13,162 nt of DNA from Allocoprobacillus merdigallinarum (GTDB lineage Bacteria; Bacillota_I; Bacilli_A; Erysipelotrichales; Coprobacillaceae), in contig DWZO01000031.1 in the NCBI GenBank assembly GCA_019117525.1, positions 1-13,162 of the forward strand. The letters run 5' to 3'. Position numbers and translations under genes: made by a program. The notes beneath the pieces are model-generated. The model was not told where the DNA came from, did no database searches, and saw only the letters and a list, made by a program, of their open reading frames with translations. Shown one piece after another: positions 5,259 to 13,162 of this stretch. How positions within the stretch are numbered: the stretch's first letter is position 1; each line of letters opens with the position of its first letter.

Positions 5259-8084
5259 CTACTCTAAGACCATTTTCAAGAAACGTCCTGTATGACTTTT
5301 TTGACATGCTGCGACTTTTTCTGGCGTTCCTGATACTACAATTGTACCACCATTGTCGCCACCTTCCAATCCTAAATCAATAATGTGATCAGCAACTTTA
5401 ATCACATCAAGATTATGTTCAATCACAATCACAGTATCACCCTGTTCAACAATACGATTTAAAACTTCAATCAGACGTGCTACATCATGACTATGTAAAC
5501 CAGTTGTTGGTTCATCTAAAATATATACTGTTTTTCCTGTTGCTTTCTTTTGTAATTCACTGGCAAGCTTCACACGCTGCGCTTCTCCACCAGATAATGT
5601 TGTGGCGCTTTGACCAAGTTTTATATAACCAAGTCCTACATCATAAATCGTTTGAAGCTTAGAACGAATACGTGGTAAATTATCAAAGAATGTTAAAGAA
5701 TCTTCAATGGTCATCTCTAAGACATCATAGATAGTCTTATCTTTATAAGTCACCTGTAATGTTTCTTCATTGTAGCGTTTACCACCACATTCTTCACAAG
5801 GTACATAAACATCAGGTAAAAAATGCATACTGATACGTTTGACTCCATCACCTTGACACGCTTCACAACGTCCACCCTTGACATTAAATGAAAAACGTCC
5901 TTTATCATATCCACGCATTTTTGCTTCAGGTGTTTTCGCAAACAATTCACGAATATCATCAAAGACACCTGTATAAGTCACAGGATTAGAACGTGGTGTA
6001 CGTCCAATCGGATCTTGTGAGACTTCAATAACTTTATCTACATTTTCTAAACCAAGAATTTCTTTATGTTTTCCTGGTTTTTCTTTAGAATGATAAAGTT
6101 TTGCACGCATGGCTTTACATAAAATTTCATTCACCAATGTTGATTTTCCACTTCCTGATACACCTGTCACACAGATGAATTTTCCAAGTGGAAATTTAAC
6201 ATTAATATTTTTTAAGTTATTTTCCTTAGCACCTTTTACTTCAATATATAATCCATTTCCTTTGCGTCGCTTTGATGGAACTGGAATCTTATATTCTCCT
6301 GAAAGATATTTTCCAGTGATAGAATGGGGATTCTTCATGACTTCTTCAGGTGTTCCTGCTGCGACAACCTGACCACCATGAACTCCAGCACCTGGCCCAA
6401 TATCAATAATATAATCAGAAGCACGCATCGTATCTTCATCATGTTCTACAACAATCACACTATTGCCTAAATCACGCATATTACATAACGTTTTAATTAA
6501 TTTTTCATTATCGCGTTGATGCAAACCAATAGATGGTTCATCTAATACATAAAGAACCCCTGTTAAACGTGAACCAATTTGTGTCGCTAAACGGATACGT
6601 TGTGCTTCTCCTCCAGACAAACCACCAGCACGTCTTGATAATGTCAGATAACCTAATCCTACATCATTTAAGAATGTTAAACGATCTTTAATTTCCTTAA
6701 TAATCAGACGTGCAATATTTGTTTCTGTTTCATTCAGTTTTAAATTCTGTACAAAATCAAGTGCTTTTTCAATAGACATATCAGTAAATTCACTGATATT
6801 TAATCCACCCACCTGTACACTTAAAACTTGTTCATTCAATCTTTTTCCCTGACATGTTGGACATGTATGTTCAGCCATAAATGAAGCATACCATTCTTTT
6901 GACCATGAAGAAGTTGTTTCTTCATAACGTCTTTGAATCAGTGTTTTCACACCTTCGATTGGTTTTGTCGTTTGAGAAACATTTCCTGAACTTGACTGTA
7001 ATGTATATGTAATAGGTTTATCAGAACCATATAAAATAATATCTAATTCTTTCTTACTAAAATCTTTAAGCGGTTTATCTAAGTCAATATGATATTCTCG
7101 ACATAAAACAAGAAATCTCTGCCATTCAATACGATCAGTTCCTACTGATGTTTTGAAATAACGAATTCCTCCCTGATTAATACTTAATGACCAGTCAGGA
7201 ATCAATAAATCATTATCAACTTCATTTTTCACACCAATCCCTTTACAATCTGGACAGGCACCCAATGGGTTATTAAAAGAAAATAAACGTGGTTCTAATT
7301 TAGGAACACTAAATCCACAATATGGACAAGCTAAATGTTGAGAAAAAAGCTTTTCTGTTTTTTCATTCAAGTTTTCAACAATAACTTCCCCACCAGTTAA
7401 TTTTAATCCTGTTTCCAAAGAATCCGCTAAACGTGAGCGATATCCTTCCTTTTTAATAATTCTATCCACTACAACATCAATATTATGTTTTTTATTTTTA
7501 TCCAAAACAATATCTTCATCTAAAAGACGCATTTCACCATCCACTTTGACACGTAAAAAACCATCTTTCGCTAATTGTTCAAATAAATCCTTATGTGTTC
7601 CTTTTTGATTACGACACATTCTTGCTAGAACCTGTAATTTTGTTCCATCTTCATATTGATCAATTGTATCAACCATTTGTTTAATTGTCTGTGATTCAAT
7701 CAACACATGATGGGTTGGACAATAGGCATGTCCAACTCTGGCATATAACAATCTTAAATAATCAAAAATTTCAGTCACTGTTCCCACTGTTGATCGAGGA
7801 TTATTTGATGTTGTCTTTTGATCAATCGCAATCGCCGGTGATAAACCATCAATACTATCCACATCAGGCTTTTCCACACCACCTAGAAATTGTCTGGCAT
7901 AAGCACTTAATGATTCAACATAGCGTCTTTGTCCTTCCGCATAAATCGTATCAAATGCCAGTGATGTTTTTCCACTCCCAGATAATCCTGTCATAATGAC
8001 AAGCTGATCTCGAGGAATTTCTACATTTATATTTTTTAAATTATTAACTCTTGCGCCTTTGATAATAATTTTATCTTTGTTCAT
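5259..8084 (-). CDS. uvrA: UvrABC excinuclease subunit A (UvrA)
   Basis: UvrA is the dimeric ABC-type ATPase that recognises bulky DNA damage and loads UvrB in nucleotide excision repair. The 941-residue protein has the normal two-module layout. The first Walker A is GLSGSGKT (33-40). Zinc-binding pairs C253/C256 and C277/C280 follow, then the first ABC signature LSGGEAQR (489-496) and 'YVLDEPSIGL' (512-521). The second module has Walker A GVSGSGKS (641-648), zinc cysteines C740/C743 and C763/C766, signature LSGGEAQR (830-837), and 'YILDEPTTGL' (854-863). All appear intact. The start ATG lies 14 bp inside the 3' end of the cca gene with a GAGG site just upstream, so translation is probably coupled. 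Unlike the common uvrB-uvrA arrangement, a cca gene separates the two here. Confidence 0.98.
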   Translation of the reverse strand: MNKDKIIIKGARVNNLKNINVEIPRDQLVIMTGLSGSGKTSLAFDTIYAEGQRRYVESLSAYARQFLGGVEKPDVDSIDGLSPAIAIDQKTTSNNPRSTVGTVTEIFDYLRLLYARVGHAYCPTHHVLIESQTIKQMVDTIDQYEDGTKLQVLARMCRNQKGTHKDLFEQLAKDGFLRVKVDGEMRLLDEDIVLDKNKKHNIDVVVDRIIKKEGYRSRLADSLETGLKLTGGEVIVENLNEKTEKLFSQHLACPYCGFSVPKLEPRLFSFNNPLGACPDCKGIGVKNEVDNDLLIPDWSLSINQGGIRYFKTSVGTDRIEWQRFLVLCREYHIDLDKPLKDFSKKELDIILYGSDKPITYTLQSSSGNVSQTTKPIEGVKTLIQRRYEETTSSWSKEWYASFMAEHTCPTCQGKRLNEQVLSVQVGGLNISEFTDMSIEKALDFVQNLKLNETETNIARLIIKEIKDRLTFLNDVGLGYLTLSRRAGGLSGGEAQRIRLATQIGSRLTGVLYVLDEPSIGLHQRDNEKLIKTLCNMRDLGNSVIVVEHDEDTMRASDYIIDIGPGAGVHGGQVVAAGTPEEVMKNPHSITGKYLSGEYKIPVPSKRRKGNGLYIEVKGAKENNLKNINVKFPLGKFICVTGVSGSGKSTLVNEILCKAMRAKLYHSKEKPGKHKEILGLENVDKVIEVSQDPIGRTPRSNPVTYTGVFDDIRELFAKTPEAKMRGYDKGRFSFNVKGGRCEACQGDGVKRISMHFLPDVYVPCEECGGKRYNEETLQVTYKDKTIYDVLEMTIEDSLTFFDNLPRIRSKLQTIYDVGLGYIKLGQSATTLSGGEAQRVKLASELQKKATGKTVYILDEPTTGLHSHDVARLIEVLNRIVEQGDTVIVIEHNLDVIKVADHIIDLGLEGGDNGGTIVVSGTPEKVAACQKSHTGRFLKMVLE

Positions 8085-9414
8085 ACTTCCTCAAACTCCT
8101 TAATATCTTTTCCTTACTCAAACCTTGCAACTGCAAATCATAGGCTTCATCTAACATCTGCTTAAATAAATGTGTTGAAGTCAAACCATTTGCTAATAAA
8201 TCATCACCACGAATCAGTGGCAATGGCGCTTGAACACCTAAACGTTTTTGCTTATCTTGAATATATAACCAAAACTCATCATATTGTTCCTGAGCTACTT
8301 TTCCCCTTCCTAACTTATCACAACAGCTTATATAAATCAAATCATTCATAGAAACTTTTCCATCAATCTTCTTTAAAAGTCTTAAATAAGATAAATCCTT
8401 TGCATGATGACGTGACATATTCATTAAATGCATATGATACATGATCATTGTGGAAATATATTGTCTTTCTTTTTTAGATGTGATGATTGGAACATTTTGA
8501 AACACCTGCACACCTGCTTCATTATGTTTAGGCGCATGTCCTTCTTTGGTTGTTACCAAAGGTTTCCCTATATCATGAAGTAAACATGCCCACATAAACC
8601 ATAGAGGATGATCCGTTTTCTTTTTCACATGACTGGCTACATCTATAACCAGCATCGTGTGCGTGAAAACATCATCTTCAGGATGAAAATCTAAACGCTG
8701 ATGCGTTGTTGTCAGAGCCTGTAAATAAGGTGGTAAAGCTCCTATATCTTTTAAAAACATAAATCCTAATGATGGTTGTGGTGCCATCAGAATTTGACAA
8801 TACTCCTGATAAATTCTTTCATATGATAAATGATCCAGCATATGTGACTGTGCCATAGAACGACATAGATTCAAAGTCTTCTCTTCAACTTGAAATTCAA
8901 ATTGGGCGACAAAACGTGCCACTCTTAAAACACGCAAAGGATCTTCCATGAAATGTTCAGGATCCACACAACGAATGATATGCTGATCAATATCTGATAA
9001 ACCACCACATAAATCAATGACACGTTGTTCTAAGTAATCATACATGAGTGCATTCATTGTCAGATCACGCCTCAAAACAGCTTTTTCTAATGGTAAATCA
9101 GGATCAATCATCACTTCAAAATCCTGATGCTTGTGACCAGTTTTTGTTTCCTGTCGAGGTAAGGCAAAGTCATAATGAGGAAGCTCTTCTAACTGAACAA
9201 TCGCAAAAGATTTTCCAAATGTATGAACATGACCATATTTTTGTAAAATAGCACACAGTTTTTCATAACTTAAATGATATACTTCTACATCTACATCATG
9301 CTGATCATAACGTCCTAAGATTTCGTCACGAACAGATCCACCAACAATATAAACTTTTCCACCATGAGCAATCATATCATCAAAAATCTCTTGAGCCAAA
9401 GCATCTATTTTCAT
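8071..9414 (-). CDS. cca: CCA-type tRNA nucleotidyltransferase with HD domain
   Basis: This is a class II nucleotidyltransferase of the CCA-adding enzyme/poly(A) polymerase family, expected to build or repair the 3' CCA end of tRNAs. The N-terminal head has GGSVRDEILGR (25-35) and the metal-binding pair Asp40/Asp42 in 'HDVDVEV', then RRDLTMNALMYD (115-126) and 'EDPLRVLRVARF' (157-168). A C-terminal HD phosphohydrolase-like domain follows, with His252, 'LLHDIGKP' (278-285) and His297. The 447-residue length fits an HD-containing version; the B. subtilis CCA enzyme lacks HD. CCA-adding, A-adding, CC-adding and polyadenylating activities cannot be separated from motifs alone. The start forms TAATG with the uvrB stop, and an AAGGTGA site lies inside uvrB. 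It overlaps uvrA by 14 bp at its other end. Confidence 0.9.
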   Translation of the reverse strand: MKIDALAQEIFDDMIAHGGKVYIVGGSVRDEILGRYDQHDVDVEVYHLSYEKLCAILQKYGHVHTFGKSFAIVQLEELPHYDFALPRQETKTGHKHQDFEVMIDPDLPLEKAVLRRDLTMNALMYDYLEQRVIDLCGGLSDIDQHIIRCVDPEHFMEDPLRVLRVARFVAQFEFQVEEKTLNLCRSMAQSHMLDHLSYERIYQEYCQILMAPQPSLGFMFLKDIGALPPYLQALTTTHQRLDFHPEDDVFTHTMLVIDVASHVKKKTDHPLWFMWACLLHDIGKPLVTTKEGHAPKHNEAGVQVFQNVPIITSKKERQYISTMIMYHMHLMNMSRHHAKDLSYLRLLKKIDGKVSMNDLIYISCCDKLGRGKVAQEQYDEFWLYIQDKQKRLGVQAPLPLIRGDDLLANGLTSTHLFKQMLDEAYDLQLQGLSKEKILRSLRKYEQR

Positions 9415-11387
9415 TACTTTTCACCTTTAAGTTCCATAATAATATCTCTTAATTCCATAGCTCTTTCAAAATCAAGCACTTTCGCAGCTTCTTTCATTTC
9501 TTTTTCTAGATCTGCAATCAGTTTCTTCTTTGCTTTTTGAGGTGCTTTTTTACCTTTTTGTAATAATGAAGAAGCTTCTTCCATTGTTTCTTTACCTTGA
9601 ATTAAATCATGAATTTCTTTATGAATAGTCTGTGGAATAATATGATGTTCTTTATTATAGGCTTCTTGAATTTCACGACGACGATTTGTTTCATCAATCG
9701 CTTTTTGCATAGATTCTGTTATATGATCACCATACATAATCACTTTTCCATTCGCATTTCTGGCCGCACGTCCAATCGTCTGAATTAATGAACGTTCACT
9801 TCTTAAGAACCCTTCCTTATCCGCATCTAAAATACAAACTAGAGATACTTCAGGTAAATCCAACCCTTCTCTTAACAGGTTAATTCCCACCAGTACATCA
9901 TATTTTCCAAGTCTTAAATCTCTTAAAATTTCAGTACGTTCTAATGTTTTTGTATCTGAATGTAAATAAGCGACTTTTAACCCTACTTCTTTTAAATAAG
10001 CACTAAGATCTTCAGCCATACGTTTTGTAAGTGTTGTAATTAAAACTCTCTCTTTTTTATCAATACGTTCATGAATTTCATCAATCAGATCATCAATCTG
10101 ATTTTTTGTTGGACGAACATCAATAATAGGATCCAACAAACCTGTTGGACGAATAATCTGTTCTGCATATTCACCATGTGTTTTTTCTAATTCATAGTCA
10201 CCTGGCGTTGCCGAAACATAAATCACCTGATTAATAATCTTTTCAAACTCTTCAAAACGCAATGGTCGATTATCCAAGGCACTTGGTAAACGGAAACCAT
10301 ATTCAACCAATGTTTCTTTACGGCTGCGATCCCCATTAAACATACCTCTGACCTGTGGTAACATCACATGACTTTCATCAACAATCATTAAAAAGTCATC
10401 TGGAAAATAATCAATTAAAGTATAAGGACGTTGTCCTGCTTTTCGTCCATCAATATGACGTGAATAATTTTCAATTCCTGGACACATCCCTACTTCTCTT
10501 AACATTTCAATATCGTGACGTGTACGCTGATCTAGACGTTCATATTCCAGTGGTTTCATAGCATCCTTAAAATATTGTAAACGGTCTTGAAGTTCTTCGG
10601 AAATCGTATCACAGGCATGTAACATTTGTTCCTTTTTTGTGACATAGCCATAAGCCGGATAAATCGTATATGTTTTATAACGACTCAAGACTTTACCAGT
10701 CAAAGGATCTACCTCACTGATTCCTTCCACTTCATCACCAAAAAGCTCTATACGAATCAGCCAGCTTTCTGTATGTCCAGGTACAATTTCAATGACATCA
10801 CCACGTACCCTGAATGTCCCTTTTGACTGTTCAATATCATTTCTTTGGTATTGACGATCTACAAGATAAGTTAAGAGTTCGCGACGATCAATTTCCTGAC
10901 CGACACGTAATGAGAAAATCATTTCTTTATATTGTTCAGGATTTCCTAAACCATAAATAGAAGCCACTGATGCAACGACAATCGTATCTCTTCTTTCTAA
11001 TAAAGAATTCATGGCTGCTGAACGCAACATTTCTATTTCATAATTTGTTTTTGCATTTTTATCTATGTATGTATCGCTTTTTGGAATATAAGCTTCTGGC
11101 TGATAAAAATCGAAGTTAGAAACAAAATATTCCACACGATTTTCAGGAAAAAATTCTTTTAATTCTGAATATAATTGTCCAGCTAAAGTTTTATTATGGG
11201 CTAATACCAGTGTTGGTTTATTTACCTGAGCAATAACATTAGAAACAGTAAATGTTTTTCCTGTTCCCGTTCCTCCCAGTAAAACCTGTTCCTTTTTTCC
11301 AGCACGTATTCCATCAACCAGCTGTTGAATAGCTGCTGGTTGATCACCCATTGGTGAATATTTGGAAACTAATTTAAATTGTTCCAT
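9414..11387 (-). CDS. uvrB: UvrABC excinuclease subunit B (UvrB)
   Basis: UvrB is the damage-verifying helicase-like subunit that receives DNA from UvrA and recruits UvrC for incision. The 657-residue protein is full length. It has Walker A GGTGTGKT (38-45), the damage-probing beta-hairpin region 'YFVSNFDFYQPEAYIP' (87-102), DESHV (337-341), 'VSATPGDYE' (391-399), and RPTGLLDP (413-420). The second helicase lobe has 'GINLLREGLDLPEVSLV' (501-517) and QTIGRAARN (536-544). A C-terminal UVR motif (about 622-657), the UvrC/UvrA contact domain, closes the protein. A GGAGGTG site lies about 6 nt before the ATG, 12 bp after the ctpA-like stop. No LexA-type site was recognised near it, so expression probably depends on the promoter upstream of the protease gene. 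Confidence 0.98.
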   Translation of the reverse strand: MEQFKLVSKYSPMGDQPAAIQQLVDGIRAGKKEQVLLGGTGTGKTFTVSNVIAQVNKPTLVLAHNKTLAGQLYSELKEFFPENRVEYFVSNFDFYQPEAYIPKSDTYIDKNAKTNYEIEMLRSAAMNSLLERRDTIVVASVASIYGLGNPEQYKEMIFSLRVGQEIDRRELLTYLVDRQYQRNDIEQSKGTFRVRGDVIEIVPGHTESWLIRIELFGDEVEGISEVDPLTGKVLSRYKTYTIYPAYGYVTKKEQMLHACDTISEELQDRLQYFKDAMKPLEYERLDQRTRHDIEMLREVGMCPGIENYSRHIDGRKAGQRPYTLIDYFPDDFLMIVDESHVMLPQVRGMFNGDRSRKETLVEYGFRLPSALDNRPLRFEEFEKIINQVIYVSATPGDYELEKTHGEYAEQIIRPTGLLDPIIDVRPTKNQIDDLIDEIHERIDKKERVLITTLTKRMAEDLSAYLKEVGLKVAYLHSDTKTLERTEILRDLRLGKYDVLVGINLLREGLDLPEVSLVCILDADKEGFLRSERSLIQTIGRAARNANGKVIMYGDHITESMQKAIDETNRRREIQEAYNKEHHIIPQTIHKEIHDLIQGKETMEEASSLLQKGKKAPQKAKKKLIADLEKEMKEAAKVLDFERAMELRDIIMELKGEK

Positions 11388-11399
11388 TTTAGCACCTCC

Positions 11400-12833
11400 C
11401 TATTGAATCAATTGATTCACTTTTTGTAGATAAACATCCTCTTTTTCTTGATACAAATGATATGTTAAAGCACTTAAAAGAATTAAACGATCATTTTGAG
11501 AATAAATACCATCCTGTTTTAAAGCATAATCTTTTTCAAATGCTTCTAAAGCTGTTGTTGTCTGATGTGAAAAATATCCATCCTGACGATCTAATGAATA
11601 ACCTAATTCTTGAAGCATTTCCTGCATATATTGAATATTATCATCAACATCATCATATTGATAAGATTGTTTCATTTCACCTACATGAAAATCATGGATA
11701 TTAGTTTCATCAATGACATAATCTGGTTCTAATCCTGTACCATTGATCCATGTTCCATGAGGAGTTAACCATTTTTCATGAGTGTATTTCAATACAGATG
11801 AATTAGAAAGAGTCACTTGTGTTTGTGCAACACCTTTACCATAAGTCGTTTCACCAATCAATTGATAATCTAAATTCTCTTTCAAACCTGCACTTAAAAC
11901 TTCTGAAGCACTGGCAGTTTGCTGATTCACTAAAATATAGCCATGTTCAAATACATATTTTTCCCGACTGGTTGCTTTATATTCTTCCGTTTTGCCATCT
12001 TTATCCTGAAGGGAAAATAATGTTTGTCCTTCTGGCACAAACAAATCAAGAATCTCTTGGGCGGCATTCAAATAACCTCCACTATTATCCCTTAAATCAA
12101 TGATAATGTGGTTGATTTTTTGTGATTTCATATCTTGCAGCTTCGTTTCAATGACTTCATGAATATTTTCACCAAAAGTCACAATTCTTAAATAACCAAC
12201 TTTCTGTTGGTTTACAGTCATAATAGAAGAAGCAATTGATGTATCCACATTTTGACGTGTTGCTGATAGATTTTGACTTTTTCCATCTCTTAATAGACGT
12301 AAAGCAACTTGACTCTGACTTTCACCCTGTATCATTTCTTTAACTTTATCTGATGTATATCCAGCGATTGAAGTTCCTTCAATGTGCGTAATAATATCTC
12401 CTTTTTGTATACCCGCTTTTTGAGCTGGCGTATTTTGATATACATCCAACACAATAGCACCATCATCTACCATTGTATACGTAATCCCTATACCTTCAAA
12501 AGTCCCATTAATAGATGTTCCTAATTCCTGTGACTGTTCCAATGATAAATATGAAGAATAAGGATCTCCTAATGCTAAAACCATTCCATTTAGCATACGT
12601 TCCTGTAAACTTGTATCATTATCACTTGTATCTAAAAAATCATTTTCAATAATTTGCGCAATTTCATTATAGACATCACTATCAGTGCCATAACGATTGG
12701 ACTGGAAGTCATGAATAAAATAACCACCAACCCCTCCAATCACCAGACATAAAATACAAGCCATCATATAGATAGGTCCTTTTTTTAATCTTGTTTTCTT
12801 TTTTTGATCATATTCAAACTGAAAATCGTCCAT
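11400..12833 (-). CDS. Carboxyl-terminal processing protease, S41 family, with peptidoglycan-binding domain
   Basis: This is a membrane-anchored CtpA/CtpB-type serine protease acting outside the membrane. A short basic cytoplasmic tail (KKKTRLKK, 11-18) precedes one transmembrane helix (about 19-40). A PDZ domain follows (about 108-185, 'FEGIGITY', 'PAQKAGIQKGDIITHIEG'). The S41 catalytic domain contains 'IIIDLRDNSGGYL' (243-255). Ser308 in 'QTASASEV' and Lys333 in 'YGKGVAQ' are 25 residues apart, the same spacing as the Ser-Lys dyad of E. coli Prc. Residues about 397-452 look like a PG_binding_1 domain ('LQELGYSLDRQDGYF', 'ALEAFEKDYALKQDG'), suggesting tethering to the cell wall. It is the first gene of the operon ending in lgt. 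A ctpB-like gene close to uvrBA also occurs in B. subtilis. Confidence 0.94.
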   Translation of the reverse strand: MDDFQFEYDQKKKTRLKKGPIYMMACILCLVIGGVGGYFIHDFQSNRYGTDSDVYNEIAQIIENDFLDTSDNDTSLQERMLNGMVLALGDPYSSYLSLEQSQELGTSINGTFEGIGITYTMVDDGAIVLDVYQNTPAQKAGIQKGDIITHIEGTSIAGYTSDKVKEMIQGESQSQVALRLLRDGKSQNLSATRQNVDTSIASSIMTVNQQKVGYLRIVTFGENIHEVIETKLQDMKSQKINHIIIDLRDNSGGYLNAAQEILDLFVPEGQTLFSLQDKDGKTEEYKATSREKYVFEHGYILVNQQTASASEVLSAGLKENLDYQLIGETTYGKGVAQTQVTLSNSSVLKYTHEKWLTPHGTWINGTGLEPDYVIDETNIHDFHVGEMKQSYQYDDVDDNIQYMQEMLQELGYSLDRQDGYFSHQTTTALEAFEKDYALKQDGIYSQNDRLILLSALTYHLYQEKEDVYLQKVNQLIQ

Positions 12834-12852
12834 ACATACACCTCGTTTTTTT

Positions 12853-12881
12853 ATTCTATCATAGATGACAATTATTTTTAA
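12853..12881 (-). promoter_or_regulatory. Extended -10 promoter of the ctpA-uvrB-cca-uvrA-hprK-lgt operon
   Basis: The -10 TAGAAT (12853-12858) carries an upstream TG (TGATAGAAT) and lies 17 bp from a -35-like TTAAAA (12876-12881, 4 of 6 matches). It is followed by a short leader with GAGGTG before the protease ATG. No structured leader is evident in the roughly 20 nt available. Confidence 0.65.
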
Positions 12882-12903
12882 CTCATAAACCCTTTTTTTC
12901 TAC

Positions 12904-12933
12904 AAACAAAGAAAAGCAATCCTAAGACTGCTT
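12904..12933 (-). terminator. Intrinsic terminator of the DtxR-family gene
   Basis: The minus strand shows AAGCAGTC - TTAG - GATTGCTT (12926-12933 with 12914-12921; one G-U pair), then TTCTTTGTTTG. The stop codon TAG lies in the loop. It separates the regulator from the large operon. Confidence 0.82.
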
Positions 12934-13162
12934 CTTTAAAAAGTTTTGAATACATTGTTGTGTTTCGTCACTAATAATATGTTCAATACGACAAGCATCT
13001 TCTTCAGCCTGTTTAGCACTCACACCAATAGAAACAAGGAACTCTGTTAAAATCTGATGACGACCATACACTTTTTCTGCAATACGACGTCCTTCATCAG
13101 TAAAATCAATATATCCTTTATCATCTACAACAATCAATTGAGATTCTTTTAAAAGTTTAATT
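12922..13162 (-). CDS. DtxR-family metal-dependent transcriptional regulator (5' part beyond window)
   Basis: This is the C-terminal 79 residues of a metal-responsive repressor. The reading frame stays open to the window edge, so the gene starts outside; the TTG at 13135-13137 is an internal leucine codon (preceding residues read IKLLKESQ), not a start. Visible are the end of the winged helix ('VVDDKGYIDFTDEGRRIAEKVY') and the dimerisation/metal-binding region 'GRHQILTEFLVSIGV' followed by DACRIEHIISDET. The His of 'RH' and Glu/His of 'IEH' match conserved metal ligands. The cysteine in DACRIEH matches DtxR/IdeR rather than the glutamate of B. subtilis MntR. There is no SH3-like third domain, so it is a two-domain, MntR-sized protein. 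Iron or manganese as the sensed metal is open. Its promoter and targets are not visible. Confidence 0.9.
   Translation of the reverse strand, partial: IKLLKESQLIVVDDKGYIDFTDEGRRIAEKVYGRHQILTEFLVSIGVSAKQAEEDACRIEHIISDETQQCIQNFLKKQS

Noticed and set aside
7685..7996. Plus-strand open frames inside uvrA, uvrB, cca, hprK and the protease gene
   Set aside because: They are shadows of strongly conserved minus-strand genes and show no recognisable family sequence or ribosome-binding context.
13135..13137. TTG as start codon of the DtxR-family gene
   Set aside because: The frame continues upstream to the window edge with residues IKLLKESQ that fit the family's winged helix, so this TTG is an internal leucine.

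Overview
All supported genes in this window lie on the minus strand, so the text below reads from high to low coordinates. The DNA is AT-rich, coding density is high, ribosome-binding sites are strong AGGAGG-type, and genes are often coupled by overlaps. HprK, a lysine riboswitch and the ctpA/uvrB/uvrA/hprK/lgt neighbourhood point to a low-GC Firmicute. A gut Erysipelotrichia-type bacterium is my best guess, from general resemblance only.

Right edge (12922-13162): the 3' end of a DtxR-family metal-dependent repressor, closed by an intrinsic terminator. Centre (3507-12833): one long operon, ctpA-like protease, uvrB, CCA-type tRNA nucleotidyltransferase, uvrA, hprK, lgt. It starts at an extended -10 promoter (12853-12881) and ends at a terminator that overlaps the lgt stop codon. 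Spacings are very short: 12 bp (ctpA/uvrB), 1-bp overlap (uvrB/cca), 14-bp overlap (cca/uvrA), 10 bp (uvrA/hprK) and an ATGA overlap (hprK/lgt). The operon joins nucleotide excision repair, tRNA 3'-end maturation, carbon catabolite signalling and lipoprotein maturation.

Middle-left (2356-3417): a stand-alone (p)ppGpp-synthetase-type protein with its own promoter. It has an intact RelA/SpoT synthetase core, no hydrolase domain and an unassigned C-terminal half.

Left (1-2328): a polar amino-acid ABC uptake operon (lipoprotein binding protein, permease, ATPase; the ATPase runs off the window). Its leader is about 240 nt long. I read it as a lysine riboswitch (L-box) followed by mutually exclusive antiterminator and terminator helices, behind a consensus-like promoter with a perfect 10-bp tandem repeat just upstream. 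This makes lysine the likely substrate.

No RNA genes other than this leader, no insertion sequences, CRISPR arrays or phage genes were seen. The items most worth a second look are the leader (its switch and its unusual L2/L3 octamers), the synthetase with its unexplained C-terminal half, and the placement of cca between uvrB and uvrA.
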